Source of the DNA: Microbacterium nymphoidis
GTDB lineage: Bacteria > Actinomycetota > Actinomycetes > Actinomycetales > Microbacteriaceae
DNA length: 64,000 nt
Reading direction: 5' to 3'
Assembly: GCF_021044885.1 (NCBI RefSeq)
Contig: NZ_JAJNOD010000004.1
Location: 1 to 64,000 of the forward strand
The notes under the pieces were generated by a model. It did no database searches and was not told the origin of the DNA. It saw only the letters and a program-made list of their open reading frames with translations. Shown here piece after piece: positions 27,506-36,194 of the stretch. Numbering within the stretch: position 1 is the stretch's first letter; the number at the start of each line of letters is the position of its first letter. A program made the position numbers and the translations under genes.

Positions 27506-28819
27506 TCAGACCAGATCCCGCCAGTCGACGCCCTCGTCCTCATCCTCGTCGTCCACGACGGACCCGGACGACGTGATCACCGGCATCGCCAGCGTCTCCG
27601 TCGGCGGACCCATGATCGTGGCCTCATCGCGACGGTGGCGTAGCACGTCCTTGATGTAGCTGGAGAGCACCTCAGCCAGCGGGACCGCCTGACCCCGCGC
27701 CTGGGACATGTACCACCGGTGCTCCAGCACCTGGTGGTAGACCTCGGCGGGTTCGAGCTTGGCGCGCAGGTCGTAGGGGATGGCCTTGACGACGGGCTCG
27801 AACACCCGCGTGAGCCACTCGTGTGCCGCCATCTCCTCATCAACGCCGACACGACTGACGCGGACGCGGAACTCGTCCAGGTCGTTCAGCAGCCGGCGCG
27901 CCTGGTTCTCCTCGACGTCCAGCCCCGTGAGGCGGATGAGGCGACGCTGGTGATGGCCGGCGTCGACGACCTTGGGCTGGATGACGACGCGGGTGCCGTC
28001 CGCCGCCGTCTGGATGGACATCTCGTCGATGTCGAACCCCAGCGCGTTCAGCCGCTGCACGCGTTCGGTGAGCCGCCAGGTCTCGTTGGCGCCGAAGGAC
28101 TCCTCGACCGTCAGCGCATCCCACAAGGAGCGGTAGGACGACACGATCCGGTCGGCGATGCCGACGGCGTCCACCCCGTGCTCCAGTCGTCCGCCGGCGG
28201 CGAGGTCCATGATCTCACCGGCGATGTTGGTGCGGGCGACGTCCAGGTCGTGGTTGCGCTGACCCTCGGTCAGGCCACCCTCATGGAGCTCGCCGGTCTC
28301 GGCGTCCACGAGATAAGCGGCGAACGCGCCGGCGTCGCGACGGAACAGTGTGTTGGAGAGGGAGACGTCGCCCCAGAAGAATCCGATGTTGTGAAGGCGG
28401 ACGAGCAGAACCGCCAGGGCGTCCACGAGGCGCCCGGCGGTATCGGGGCGCAGGACCTGCGTGAACAGCGCGCGGTACGGCATGGAGAATCGCAGGTGCG
28501 CGGTGACCAGCGCGGCCGGGAGCGGGTTGCCGTCGTCGTCGGTACGTCCGGCGATCACCGCGACGCGCTCGACGCAGGGAACGGCGAGCCGGTGCAGGTT
28601 GCCGAGCATCTCGTACTCGCGGCGAGCCATCGCCTCGGTGGTCTCCTTGACTGCGACCACGCGGCCGGACAGGTTCGCGAAGCGCACCAGGTGGCGGGAC
28701 AGGCCCTTGGGCAGCGAGACGATCGCGGAGCTCGGCCAGGTGGCGAGAGGGGTGGACCAGGGAAGTTCCAGCAGGCCGGGATCGACCGTGCTGGCCGTGA
28801 TGGTGAGGGCTTCGGACAC
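27506..28819 (-). CDS. DUF4032 protein with a kinase-like N-terminal domain
   Basis: The 437-residue protein matches the DUF4032 family. Its first half reads like a small protein-kinase fold: VVAVKETTEAMARREYEML (Lys and Glu of an ATP site, about 48-66), then FFWGDVSLSNTLFRRD with the Asp and Asn of a catalytic loop, and YLVDAETGEL with a metal-binding Asp. The C-terminal half (about 215-410) is the DUF4032 domain proper. GTG 28819 has AAAGGGAG upstream. It lies downstream of an MsmK-type ATPase gene on the same strand but behind a strong hairpin shared region. The substrate is unknown. Confidence 0.82.
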   Translation of the reverse strand: MSEALTITASTVDPGLLELPWSTPLATWPSSAIVSLPKGLSRHLVRFANLSGRVVAVKETTEAMARREYEMLGNLHRLAVPCVERVAVIAGRTDDDGNPLPAALVTAHLRFSMPYRALFTQVLRPDTAGRLVDALAVLLVRLHNIGFFWGDVSLSNTLFRRDAGAFAAYLVDAETGELHEGGLTEGQRNHDLDVARTNIAGEIMDLAAGGRLEHGVDAVGIADRIVSSYRSLWDALTVEESFGANETWRLTERVQRLNALGFDIDEMSIQTAADGTRVVIQPKVVDAGHHQRRLIRLTGLDVEENQARRLLNDLDEFRVRVSRVGVDEEMAAHEWLTRVFEPVVKAIPYDLRAKLEPAEVYHQVLEHRWYMSQARGQAVPLAEVLSSYIKDVLRHRRDEATIMGPPTETLAMPVITSSGSVVDDEDEDEGVDWRDLV

Positions 28820-28849
28820 AGGCTCCCTTTCGCCGGTGGTGAAACGCCA

Positions 28850-28883
28850 ATGCGGCGCGGTGGATCTCTCCACCGCGCCGCAT
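28850..28883 (-). terminator. Terminator hairpin after the ABC ATPase gene
   Basis: ATGCGGCGCGGTGGA and its complement form a perfect 15-base stem with a four-base loop, between the stop of the ATPase gene (28903) and the start of the DUF4032 gene. It ends or attenuates ATPase transcription. Confidence 0.8.
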
Positions 28884-28902
28884 CGTCGCGGTTCTTCGAT
28901 TA

Positions 28903-30009
28903 TCAGGCCGAAGCGATGGCCTTCTCGGTGAGGCGCTCGCCGGTCTCGGCGTCGAACACGTGCACGTGGCCCGGAACGGCGGCCAGCGTGACGGTGTCAC
29001 CGGCGAACGGGTGCTTGCGGCCGTCGACGCGAGCGACGATGTCGTGCTCAGCGGCGCCGTTGGCGTTCGCGCGACCGTAGAGGTAACCGTCGGCACCGAG
29101 CTCCTCGACGAGGTCGACCTGGACCTTGAGGCCCTTGTCGGTCGCGGAGCCGAGGACGAGGTCCTCGGGGCGGATGCCCACGCGGACCTGCTTGCCGTTG
29201 GCCTTGGCCAGGACCTCGCGCTCGACCGGAACGATCTCGTCGCCCCAGACGATGCCACCGTCGGTGATGTCGCTGGTGAAGAGGTTCATGGCCGGCGAGC
29301 CGATGAAGCCGGCGACGAACTCGTTCGAGGGACGCTCGTACAGGTCGCGCGGGGTGCCGACCTGCTGCAGGAGGCCGTCCTTGAGGACCGCGATGCGGTC
29401 ACCCATGGTCAGAGCCTCGGTCTGGTCGTGCGTGACGTAGACGGTGGTGACGCCCAGGCGGCGCTGGAGCGACGCGATCTGCGTACGGGTCTGGACACGG
29501 AGCTTGGCGTCGAGGTTCGACAGCGGCTCGTCCATGAGGAACACCTGGGGCTGACGCACGATGGCGCGACCCATGGCCACACGCTGACGCTGACCACCCG
29601 AGAGGGCCTTCGGCTTGCGGTTCAGGTAGTCGGTGAGGTCGAGGAGCTTGGCGGCCTCCTCGACGCGCTTGGCGCGCTCGTCCTTGCTGACGCCGGCGAT
29701 CTTCAGGGCGAAGCCCATGTTCTCGGCCACGGTCATGTGCGGGTACAGGGCGTAGTTCTGGAACACCATCGCGATGTCGCGGTCCTTCGGCGGGACGTCG
29801 GTGACGTCGCGGTCGCCGATGAGGATGCGGCCGGCGTTGACCTCTTCGAGGCCGGCGAGCATTCGCAGCGAGGTGGACTTACCACAACCCGACGGGCCGA
29901 CGAGGACGAGGAACTCGCCGTCACCGACTTCGAGGTTGAGCTTGTCGACGGCGGGACGAGTGCCCCCCGGGTACAGACGAGTGGCCTGGTCGAAAGTTAC
30001 AGACGCCAT
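28903..30009 (-). CDS. ABC transporter ATPase, MsmK/UgpC type
   Basis: The 368-residue ATPase energises carbohydrate ABC importers. Walker A is GPSGCGKSTSLRMLAGLEEV, the signature is LSGGQRQRVAMGRAIVRQP, Walker B/D-loop is FLMDEPLSNLDAKLR, and YVTHDQTEALTMGDR supplies the switch His. A C-terminal OB-type regulatory domain (about 240-365) marks the UgpC/MsmK group, members of which often serve several importers. No permease gene adjoins it, so it may drive the sugar-type importer at 19-22 kb. ATG 30009 follows GGAGAAG. Inferred as shared. Confidence 0.94.
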   Translation of the reverse strand: MASVTFDQATRLYPGGTRPAVDKLNLEVGDGEFLVLVGPSGCGKSTSLRMLAGLEEVNAGRILIGDRDVTDVPPKDRDIAMVFQNYALYPHMTVAENMGFALKIAGVSKDERAKRVEEAAKLLDLTDYLNRKPKALSGGQRQRVAMGRAIVRQPQVFLMDEPLSNLDAKLRVQTRTQIASLQRRLGVTTVYVTHDQTEALTMGDRIAVLKDGLLQQVGTPRDLYERPSNEFVAGFIGSPAMNLFTSDITDGGIVWGDEIVPVEREVLAKANGKQVRVGIRPEDLVLGSATDKGLKVQVDLVEELGADGYLYGRANANGAAEHDIVARVDGRKHPFAGDTVTLAAVPGHVHVFDAETGERLTEKAIASA

Positions 30010-30307
30010 CGTTTTCTTCTCCTTCACCGGCAGGTACGTGCCGGACGATCCGTTGTGAATGAGCGACGGGGGTGAGCCGCCGTGACCCGTCGTCGGGTCG
30101 CGTTCAGTATGGCATGCGCATCGTGATATCGCACGAAATCGGTCGCGGCCCCGTCGTCATCCATCGCTCACGCCCTGGTCACCAGCTGTTTACCCGTCTG
30201 TTCGCTCGCGTGCAGGCCGACCCCGTCTGGGCATTTCTCAGTGTGGATGGGTACCATCGTTTGGTTGTGCCACCCGGATCCTGGCCGGGCGAGGAGGCGG
30301 AGACTTG

Positions 30308-31321
30308 ATGACGAACGACGATCACAGCGAACTGGAGAGCACCGAGCAGCGGCAGGCCGTGCGTGCCAAGGCCCAGCGCGTGCAGGCTGCCCAGAAGCGG
30401 TGGCGCGTGGTGCGCGTGTCCGTCCTGGCCGTTCTCGCCCTCGCTGTCGTCGCTGCGATCATCGTTGCCGTCACCCTCGTCGTGAGCAGCGCCGCCACCA
30501 AGCCCGCTCCGGTTCCCGCGAACGTCGTCGACGACGGTGTTCAGATCGGTGCTTCCGCGGTCAATCTTCCGTCCTCCGCAGGCAACGGAACGCTGACTCC
30601 CACCTCGGCCCCCTCCGCCTCGGCAACCGCCACATCGGCACCCACCGCAGCACCGGTGTCCGTGGTCGTCTACTCGGACTTCCTCGACGCGAAGGCCGCT
30701 ACCTTCCAGACGGCCAATGCGCGCCAGCTGGCGCAGCTGGTCAGCGACGGTGCGATCACGCTCAGCTACCACCCCCTCGCGACGCTCGCCCACAAGTCCA
30801 ACGGCACCAAGTACTCGCTGCGCGCCGCAGGAGCCGCAGCCTGCGTGGCCAGCTACGCCCCGGATCTCTTCTTCGCCTACAGCTACGAGCTCATGCTCAA
30901 GCAGCCGGGCATCGACGCGGACGGACCCACGGACGACGACCTCGCTGACCTCGCCATCGCGCTGGGGATCCCGAACCAGGACGGCCTGCGCACCTGCATC
31001 ACCAATGCCACATACCAGCCGTGGGTGAAGACGGTGACCGAGCGCGCGGTGGAAGGTCCGCTGCCGGGCACCAAGGCCACGATCGGTGAGCTGCCCCTGG
31101 TGCTCATCAACGGCGTTCCCTACGTCGGTTCGCTGGATCAGCCGGCCGAACTCCTGCAGGCCGTGATGGCGGCGGAGTCGAAGGCGTACTTCGAGACCGC
31201 GAGCCCGTCACCCTCCGCCACGGCGAGCGCCGAGGCACCGGCATCGGAGCCGACTCCGGCACCGGAGGCCACCCCGGCCACCGAGGAGACCCCGGCGGCG
31301 GAGCAGACCCCCGCCGGATGA
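30308..31321 (+). CDS. Membrane-anchored DsbA-like thioredoxin-fold protein lacking active-site cysteines
   Basis: The 337-residue product has a cytoplasmic charged N terminus, one membrane helix (about 35-60), a Ser/Thr/Ala linker and an extracytoplasmic DsbA-like domain (about 115-295). The usual FxDFxCPxCxxF active site reads YSDFLDAKAATF at about 122-133, so both catalytic cysteines are replaced by Asp and Ala. The cis-Pro loop is kept as ELPLVLINGVPYVG, and the helical insert retains AACVASYAPDLFFAYSYEL. The tail (about 300-337) is Pro/Ala/Glu-rich. It is therefore unlikely to be an oxidase; a binding or scaffold role is possible. ATG 30308 follows GGAG elements; a TTG one codon earlier is an alternative start. 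Confidence 0.85.
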   Translation: MTNDDHSELESTEQRQAVRAKAQRVQAAQKRWRVVRVSVLAVLALAVVAAIIVAVTLVVSSAATKPAPVPANVVDDGVQIGASAVNLPSSAGNGTLTPTSAPSASATATSAPTAAPVSVVVYSDFLDAKAATFQTANARQLAQLVSDGAITLSYHPLATLAHKSNGTKYSLRAAGAAACVASYAPDLFFAYSYELMLKQPGIDADGPTDDDLADLAIALGIPNQDGLRTCITNATYQPWVKTVTERAVEGPLPGTKATIGELPLVLINGVPYVGSLDQPAELLQAVMAAESKAYFETASPSPSATASAEAPASEPTPAPEATPATEETPAAEQTPAG

Positions 31322-31357
31322 CACCGGTCCCGACGAGCCAGTAGGCTTGTCGCATCC

Positions 31358-31430
31358 GCCGACTTGGCGCAATTGGTAGCGCACCCGACTTGTAATCGGG
31401 CGGTTACGGGTTCAAGTCCCGTAGTCGGCT
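31358..31430 (+). tRNA. tRNA-Thr (anticodon TGT)
   Basis: A complete cloverleaf of 73 bases: acceptor arms GCCGACT and AGTCGGC, anticodon stem CCCGA/TCGGG with loop CTTGTAA giving anticodon TGT (Thr), and T-arm ACGGG TTCAAGT CCCGT. The discriminator base is T, and CCA is not encoded. It is followed by a hairpin and then by accessory-looking DNA. Confidence 0.95.
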
Positions 31431-31457
31431 CAAGAAAAGCCCGATCAGGGCAAGAAG

Positions 31458-31489
31458 AACGCCCCATGGTTTCCGAGCCATGGGGCGTT
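31458..31489 (+). terminator. Terminator after tRNA-Thr
   Basis: AACGCCCCATGG and CCATGGGGCGTT pair perfectly around eight bases, followed by TTTCTCG, 28 bases beyond the tRNA. Confidence 0.8.
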
Positions 31490-31882
31490 TCTCGCTATCT
31501 ACTCGCCTTTTCGAACGAACGGAGATTCGAGAAGCGCCGCTTCCACTGGCGCAACGTGCACGAACTGGATGTAAGCGCGACAAATCTGTGTGCATGTCGT
31601 GGCACGCCCGGTGTGCGTCAGGATTGTGAGTTCAGGGCGTTACCTGCGGGTGGGCCGTCAGCTGCTGTCGCGGTGGCGCGGGTTCGTTCTCCGGCCGAAT
31701 GTGCTTCAGTTTTCCACTATGCGCTCGCGGAGGTTGGCGACGACCATTCCGTTGGCGGGTACTGTTGCCCGTATTAGCCAACTCTCTCGCCGACGCTCGC
31801 CGTGGAACAACGTGCGGCCGGCCATTACGGCGCGGCACGCACCGCCCTTCATAGATCCGCGGCTACGGCCGCGACCGAGAGG
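31490..31882. other. 393-base stretch without a supportable gene
   Basis: Between the tRNA terminator and the HIRAN-domain gene I see no ORF with a convincing start, promoter or family match. Several frames stay open for 60-100 codons only because of GC content. Short coding-like segments on the plus strand (for example ending SVGGYCCPY at 31777) could be remnants. No terminal repeats or integrase were seen. Confidence 0.6.
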
Positions 31883-32449
31883 TTAGCGGCCCCGGGCTGG
31901 CTTCCGCGGTCCGGTGCCGAGCAATACACCGTAGTTCTGCTTCGTTGCGGTCCCACCAAACACTGTCGCCTCAATGACTGGCAGCTTGCCTCTTCCAGCG
32001 GCATCACGGACGAACGGTAGAACGTCACTCGAGATCCCGGATGGGATATGCCCGCAGGTGATCCGGTCGCCGCCGACGAGCAGGTCTACGCGGATCGCCG
32101 TGCCCCCGTTCGAGTGCGGGTTGCGTGGCTCCCATGCCAGAACCGCGTCGAGCTCGCGGCCGCTAAGAGCGACCGCGCGTGAGATCGCTGTGATGTAGTG
32201 CGACTCGCCCACAACCTCGAGGCGGTCGAACATCATGCGCTCCTCACCGGTCACCGGAACCGGGGCATAGTCCGCGAACCGGCGATCACGCTCAGGCTTC
32301 ACCGTCACCCCATACCAGAAGCCCACCGCCGCTAGGCCGACAAGCGCAATTGGAATCCCGACCACCGGGATTTGGCTGATGGCCACACCAACAAACCCAG
32401 CGAGCACCCAGAATACCCACGAGCGTAAGCCAAGAGGATAGCGCTTCAT
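31883..32449 (-). CDS. Two-helix membrane protein with a C-terminal HIRAN domain
   Basis: The 188-residue product has two membrane helices (about 10-27 and 30-48) followed by a domain that reads as HIRAN: LEVVGESHYITAIS near 75, LDAVLAWEPRNPHSNGGTAI (the EP-x-NP-x-N core typical of HIRAN), a GHIP segment, and VIEATVFGGT with YGVLLG at the end. HIRAN domains in characterised proteins bind DNA 3' ends; one tethered to the membrane is unusual. Start ATG 32449 is supported by TAGGAT at 32462-32457, seven bases upstream. It lies alone between the tRNA and decayed ORFs. The HIRAN call is by eye. Confidence 0.72.
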   Translation of the reverse strand: MKRYPLGLRSWVFWVLAGFVGVAISQIPVVGIPIALVGLAAVGFWYGVTVKPERDRRFADYAPVPVTGEERMMFDRLEVVGESHYITAISRAVALSGRELDAVLAWEPRNPHSNGGTAIRVDLLVGGDRITCGHIPSGISSDVLPFVRDAAGRGKLPVIEATVFGGTATKQNYGVLLGTGPRKPARGR

Positions 32450-32528
32450 GTGCCGAATCCTACCGGCAGGGGTGAACGCAGCATGGACGCGGCGGAGAGC
32501 CGACATGTTCGGACGTGGGTGTAAGTCC

Positions 32529-32725
32529 ATGCGCGCGACTGCTGCGCTGCAATGAAAGTATGCCGGTGAGATTCAGGACCGGGTCGCAGATGGGATCACG
32601 AGCCCAGACGGCGGGAGGACGATCCTGCAAGTGCTGGTGCAAATGCACCGGACAGCGAGATCGTCGTCGATCACACCGAGGGGCCAAGCATCATCACACC
32701 GGAGCACGGGGTCGAGGCCATCTGA
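32529..32725 (+). pseudogene. Possible decayed small gene
   Basis: From ATG 32529 the frame reads MRATAALQ, stops, then continues KYAGEIQDRVADGITSPDGG and RTILQVLVQMH. A protein-like continuation, APDSEIVVDHTEGPSIITPE ending GVEAI and a stop at 32725, lies in another frame. One nonsense codon and one frameshift would restore a gene of about 65 codons. No family is recognised. It could also be chance; the protein-like composition in two consecutive frames is the only evidence. Confidence 0.3.
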
Positions 32726-32736
32726 GCGCTGCGGGC

Positions 32737-32909
32737 TCAGCCTCCGTCCGCGAGACGGAGGCCTCTCTCCGTGAAGTAGTCCACCGCGCCGTCCGCGTCC
32801 TCTACTCCGAACACGAACCTGCCCGAAGGGGTTGCTCGCACGTCCACGACGGACCCCGTCCGCGCGGAGTGAGGACTGGGGGCCCCGGTCTGAAGATGCT
32901 CTCGCTCAT
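32737..32909 (-). pseudogene. Possible frameshifted small gene
   Basis: ATG 32909 is preceded by GAGAAT with the six-base leaderless spacing seen elsewhere. It opens MSESIFRPGPPVLTPR and then runs into a stop. In the next frame a protein-like sequence continues RTGSVVDVRATPSGRFVFGV and EDADGAVDYFTERGLRLADG to a stop at 32737. A single-base indel near 32860 would join them into about 57 residues. Part of the 3' end coincides with a perfect nine-base hairpin (32740-32762), so its last residues may be fortuitous. Function unknown. Confidence 0.35.
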
Positions 32910-33068
32910 ATCGAGATTCTCTGCCTGTTGACCTTCGCTCAGCATCCCCGTCCGGGGGAGATCGCCCTCAGCGCACCGGCGCTCCCCTCACGGCGGTCGC
33001 GCGAGGTGTGTCTTCCAGCCGTTCGAGTGCAACGACGCTGAGATCCACCGCCGTCACGATGTGACCGC

Positions 33069-33707
33069 TCACAGCGGCCGGTCCCGCAGGAGGAACCAGT
33101 GATCGGCGATCTCCCGGAGCCGGATGATGTCCGCCGCGGGCCAGTGGTAGGCCTCGGCGAGCTTCATGGCGCGCCACCAGGTGCGCGCGTGCCGTCCAGC
33201 GACGACGTACCCCGCCGATCCCGACGTGGGAGGCGAGATCACCGTCTCGTCGCTGCGCGGATCCGTCGGATGCAGGCCGATACCGGCCGTCCGCGCGAGC
33301 GTGCACAACCAGACGTAGTCCGGGTCTGCGGCGAACGCGACCCGCCGGCGGGACTCGCGATCGAACGCCTCGGCGCGGGCGAGCCGGTCTGCTTCAGCGG
33401 CAGCCCGGCGGATCGCCTCCTCCCGGCCGAAGTGCTCGCGCCAGTGCATGGCGTCGTCGATCTCGGACAGCATCGCCAGCCGCGCGACGGGCGGAGGAGT
33501 CGGGGACGGGTCCGCAGGACCTTCCTCGACAGTGACGACCACCCCCGGCATCAGTCCCTGCGGAGTCTGCACGAACACGCGCAGGCCCGACGACGGGGGA
33601 GCGGCCAGGGTCCACGTGTGCAGGAAGGCGGGGCCCACCGGCTCGGCGTCGGCGAGATCGCACGAGGCGATGGTGACGAAGCAGGCCGCGTCCTCCGTGT
33701 CCGCCAT
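33069..33707 (-). CDS. Hypothetical protein, 212 residues
   Basis: I do not recognise a family. The protein is soluble and mixed alpha/beta, with a beta-rich first part (ACFVTIASCDLADAEPV, LRVFVQTPQGLMPGVVVTVE), an Arg/Ala/Glu-rich helix (about 118-140) and a Trp-rich C-terminal part (DYVWLCTLARTAGIGLHP, WWRAMKLAEAYHWP). ATG 33707 has AGGAGA six bases upstream, and codon use matches neighbours, so it looks real. It is divergent from the isocitrate dehydrogenase gene. Its right-hand neighbours are core genes, so it marks the end of the accessory patch. Confidence 0.72.
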   Translation of the reverse strand: MADTEDAACFVTIASCDLADAEPVGPAFLHTWTLAAPPSSGLRVFVQTPQGLMPGVVVTVEEGPADPSPTPPPVARLAMLSEIDDAMHWREHFGREEAIRRAAAEADRLARAEAFDRESRRRVAFAADPDYVWLCTLARTAGIGLHPTDPRSDETVISPPTSGSAGYVVAGRHARTWWRAMKLAEAYHWPAADIIRLREIADHWFLLRDRPL

Positions 33708-33913
33708 CACGTTCTCCTGATGCTCGTACGCCGCGCGGCGGCGTGCCGGGCTCCCGGACGAGAGTACCCGCCGCCACGGACACGGCGGCATCAGAGGACG
33801 GGGAGGCGCCCGATTCCGCCGCCGCGGGGCGGGGTCGACCCGCTGGCATAGAATCGAGACGGTGGGTTCTGCCCACCTGACCGCTGCCGTACCGCTGAGG
33901 GAGACGCCTGTTC

Positions 33914-36136
33914 ATGGCAAAAATCATCTACACCCACACCGATGAGGCGCCGATGCTGGCGACCCACTCGTTCCTGCCGATGGTCGAGGCGTTCGCCTCC
34001 CAGGCGGGCATCGACGTGGAGACGCGCGACATCTCGCTCTCGGGCCGCATCATCGCAGCGTTCCCGGAGTTCCTGACGCAGGAGCAGCAGATCGGCGATG
34101 CGCTGGCCGAACTCGGCGAGCTCGCCAAGACCGCCGACGCGAACATCGTCAAGCTCCCCAACATCTCCGCCTCCGTGCCGCAGCTGAAGGCGGCCATCGC
34201 CGAGCTGCAGGCCCAGGGCTACAACCTCCCCGACTACCCCGATGCCGCCGAGAGCGATGCCGACAAGGACATCCAGGCGCGTTACGACCGCATCAAGGGC
34301 TCCGCCGTGAACCCCGTGCTCCGTGAGGGCAACTCGGATCGCCGCGCACCGCTGTCGGTGAAGAGCTACGCACAGAAGCACCCGCACCGCATGGGCGCGT
34401 GGAGCAGCGACTCCAAGACCAACGTGGCCACCATGGGCGAGGGCGACTTCTTCAGCAACGAGAAGTCGGTCACCCTCCCGGCCGACGACACCCTCGAGAT
34501 TCGTTTCGTGGCCGAGGACGGCTCCGTCTCCGTGCTCAAGAGCGGTCTGGCGGTGCTCGCTGGCGAGGTCGTCGACGGCACTGTCATGAGCCTGTCCGCA
34601 CTGGACGCGTTCCTGGCCGCCCAGGTCGCTCGCGCGAAGGAGGAGGGCGTCCTGTTCTCCGCCCACCTCAAGGCCACGATGATGAAGGTCTCGGACCCGA
34701 TCATCTTCGGTCGCGTGGTGCGCGCCTACTTCTCCGAGCTGTTCGACACGTACGGTGACCAGCTCGCCGCCGCGGGTCTCTCCGAGAACAACGGCCTCGC
34801 CGCCATCATCGGTGGCCTCGACGCCCTGCCGGCCGATGTGGCCGACGGCGTGCGCGCTCTCATCGAGAAGGGCCTGCAGGACGGTCCCGCCCTCGCGATG
34901 GTCGACTCCGCCAAGGGCATCACCAACCTCCACGTGCCCAGCGACGTGATCGTCGACGCCTCGATGCCGGCGATGATCCGCGACTCGGGCAAGATGTGGA
35001 ACCGCGCGGGCGAGCGTCAGGACACCCTCGCGGTCATCCCGGACGCCTCCTACGCCGGTGTCTACCAGGCCGTGATCGACGACTGCCGCCGCAACGGCGC
35101 GTACGACCCGGCCACCATGGGTGACGTCCCCAACGTCGGTCTCATGGCACAGAAGGCGGAGGAGTACGGCTCCCACGACAAGACCTTCCAGCTGCCGGCC
35201 GCCGGACGTGTCCAGGTCGTCAACGCCGCGGGCGACGTCCTGATCGAGCACGTCGTCGGCGCCGGTGACATCTGGCGTGCCTGCCAGACCAAGGACATCC
35301 CGGTGCGCAACTGGGTGGAGCTGGCCGTCGAGCGCGCCCGCGACTCGCAGACTCCGGCCGTGTTCTGGCTCGACGAGAACCGCGCCCACGACGCTCAGCT
35401 CATCGCGAAGGTGAAGACCTACCTCGCCGACCTCGACACCGACGGTCTCACCATCGAGATCATGTCCCCGGTCGAGGCCACGAAGTACTCGATCGAGCGC
35501 ATCCGCCGCGGCGAGAACACCATCTCGGTCACCGGAAACGTGCTGCGCGACTACAACACCGACCTGTTCCCGATCCTCGAGCTCGGCACCTCGGCCAAGA
35601 TGCTCTCCGTGGTCCCGCTGCTCGCCGGCGGTGGCCTGTTCGAGACCGGTGCGGGCGGCTCCGCGCCGAAGCACGTCCAGCAGGTCCAGGAGGAGAACCA
35701 CCTGCGCTGGGACTCCCTCGGCGAGTTCCTCGCGCTCGCGGTCTCCTTCGAGAAGAACGCGAAGCAGAACGACAACCCGAAGGCGAAGATCCTCGGCGTC
35801 ACGCTGGACGAGGCCACCGGCCGGTTCCTCGACGAGGACAAGTCGCCGTCGCGCTCGGCCGGCGAGCTGGACAACCGCGGCAGCCACTACTACCTGGTGC
35901 GCTACTGGGCCGAGGCCCTCGCGGCACAGTCTGAGGATGCCGAACTGGCTGCGGCCTTCGCGCCGGTCGCGTCCGCGCTCGTGGCCAACGAGGACGTCAT
36001 TGTCTCGGAGCTCAACGGCGTGCAGGGCTCGCCGGTGGACCTGGGCGGCTACTACCACCCCGATGAGGCGAAGGTCTTCGCCGTCATGCGCCCCTCGGCC
36101 ACGCTGAACGCGATCATCGACGGCCTGCGCGGCTGA
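33914..36136 (+). CDS. icd: NADP-dependent isocitrate dehydrogenase, monomeric type
   Basis: The 740-residue length and sequence ([20 protein letters not shown] at the N terminus; [19 protein letters not shown] near 80) are those of the monomeric IDH family, which oxidises isocitrate to 2-oxoglutarate in the TCA cycle. NERVKTYL-like and [18 protein letters not shown] segments lie in the C-terminal part. A -10 box TAGAAT at 33849-33854 gives a leader of about 50 bases, and GAGGGAG precedes the ATG. A 23-bp hairpin follows. TCA input from the citrate synthases 8-10 kb away is natural. Confidence 0.97.
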   Translation: MAKIIYTHTDEAPMLATHSFLPMVEAFASQAGIDVETRDISLSGRIIAAFPEFLTQEQQIGDALAELGELAKTADANIVKLPNISASVPQLKAAIAELQAQGYNLPDYPDAAESDADKDIQARYDRIKGSAVNPVLREGNSDRRAPLSVKSYAQKHPHRMGAWSSDSKTNVATMGEGDFFSNEKSVTLPADDTLEIRFVAEDGSVSVLKSGLAVLAGEVVDGTVMSLSALDAFLAAQVARAKEEGVLFSAHLKATMMKVSDPIIFGRVVRAYFSELFDTYGDQLAAAGLSENNGLAAIIGGLDALPADVADGVRALIEKGLQDGPALAMVDSAKGITNLHVPSDVIVDASMPAMIRDSGKMWNRAGERQDTLAVIPDASYAGVYQAVIDDCRRNGAYDPATMGDVPNVGLMAQKAEEYGSHDKTFQLPAAGRVQVVNAAGDVLIEHVVGAGDIWRACQTKDIPVRNWVELAVERARDSQTPAVFWLDENRAHDAQLIAKVKTYLADLDTDGLTIEIMSPVEATKYSIERIRRGENTISVTGNVLRDYNTDLFPILELGTSAKMLSVVPLLAGGGLFETGAGGSAPKHVQQVQEENHLRWDSLGEFLALAVSFEKNAKQNDNPKAKILGVTLDEATGRFLDEDKSPSRSAGELDNRGSHYYLVRYWAEALAAQSEDAELAAAFAPVASALVANEDVIVSELNGVQGSPVDLGGYYHPDEAKVFAVMRPSATLNAIIDGLRG

Positions 36137-36142
36137 TCAACC

Positions 36143-36191
36143 AGACGAGAGGAGGGGCCCTGCGCGATGCGCAGGGCCCCTCCTCTCGTCT
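36143..36191. terminator. Bidirectional terminator, perfect 23-bp stem
   Basis: Arms 36143-36165 and 36169-36191 are exact complements with a three-base loop, between the convergent ends of icd and the first sulfatase. Confidence 0.88.
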
Positions 36192-36194
36192 GTC

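Noticed and set aside
31364..31777. Open frame of 137 codons starting inside the tRNA
   Set aside because: It begins within tRNA-Thr and runs through its terminator, with no ribosome-binding site or family match.
32740..32762. Terminator GCCTCCGTC/GACGGAGGC
   Set aside because: A real nine-base hairpin, but no supported gene ends into it, and it overlaps a possible ORF end, so it is not listed as a terminator.
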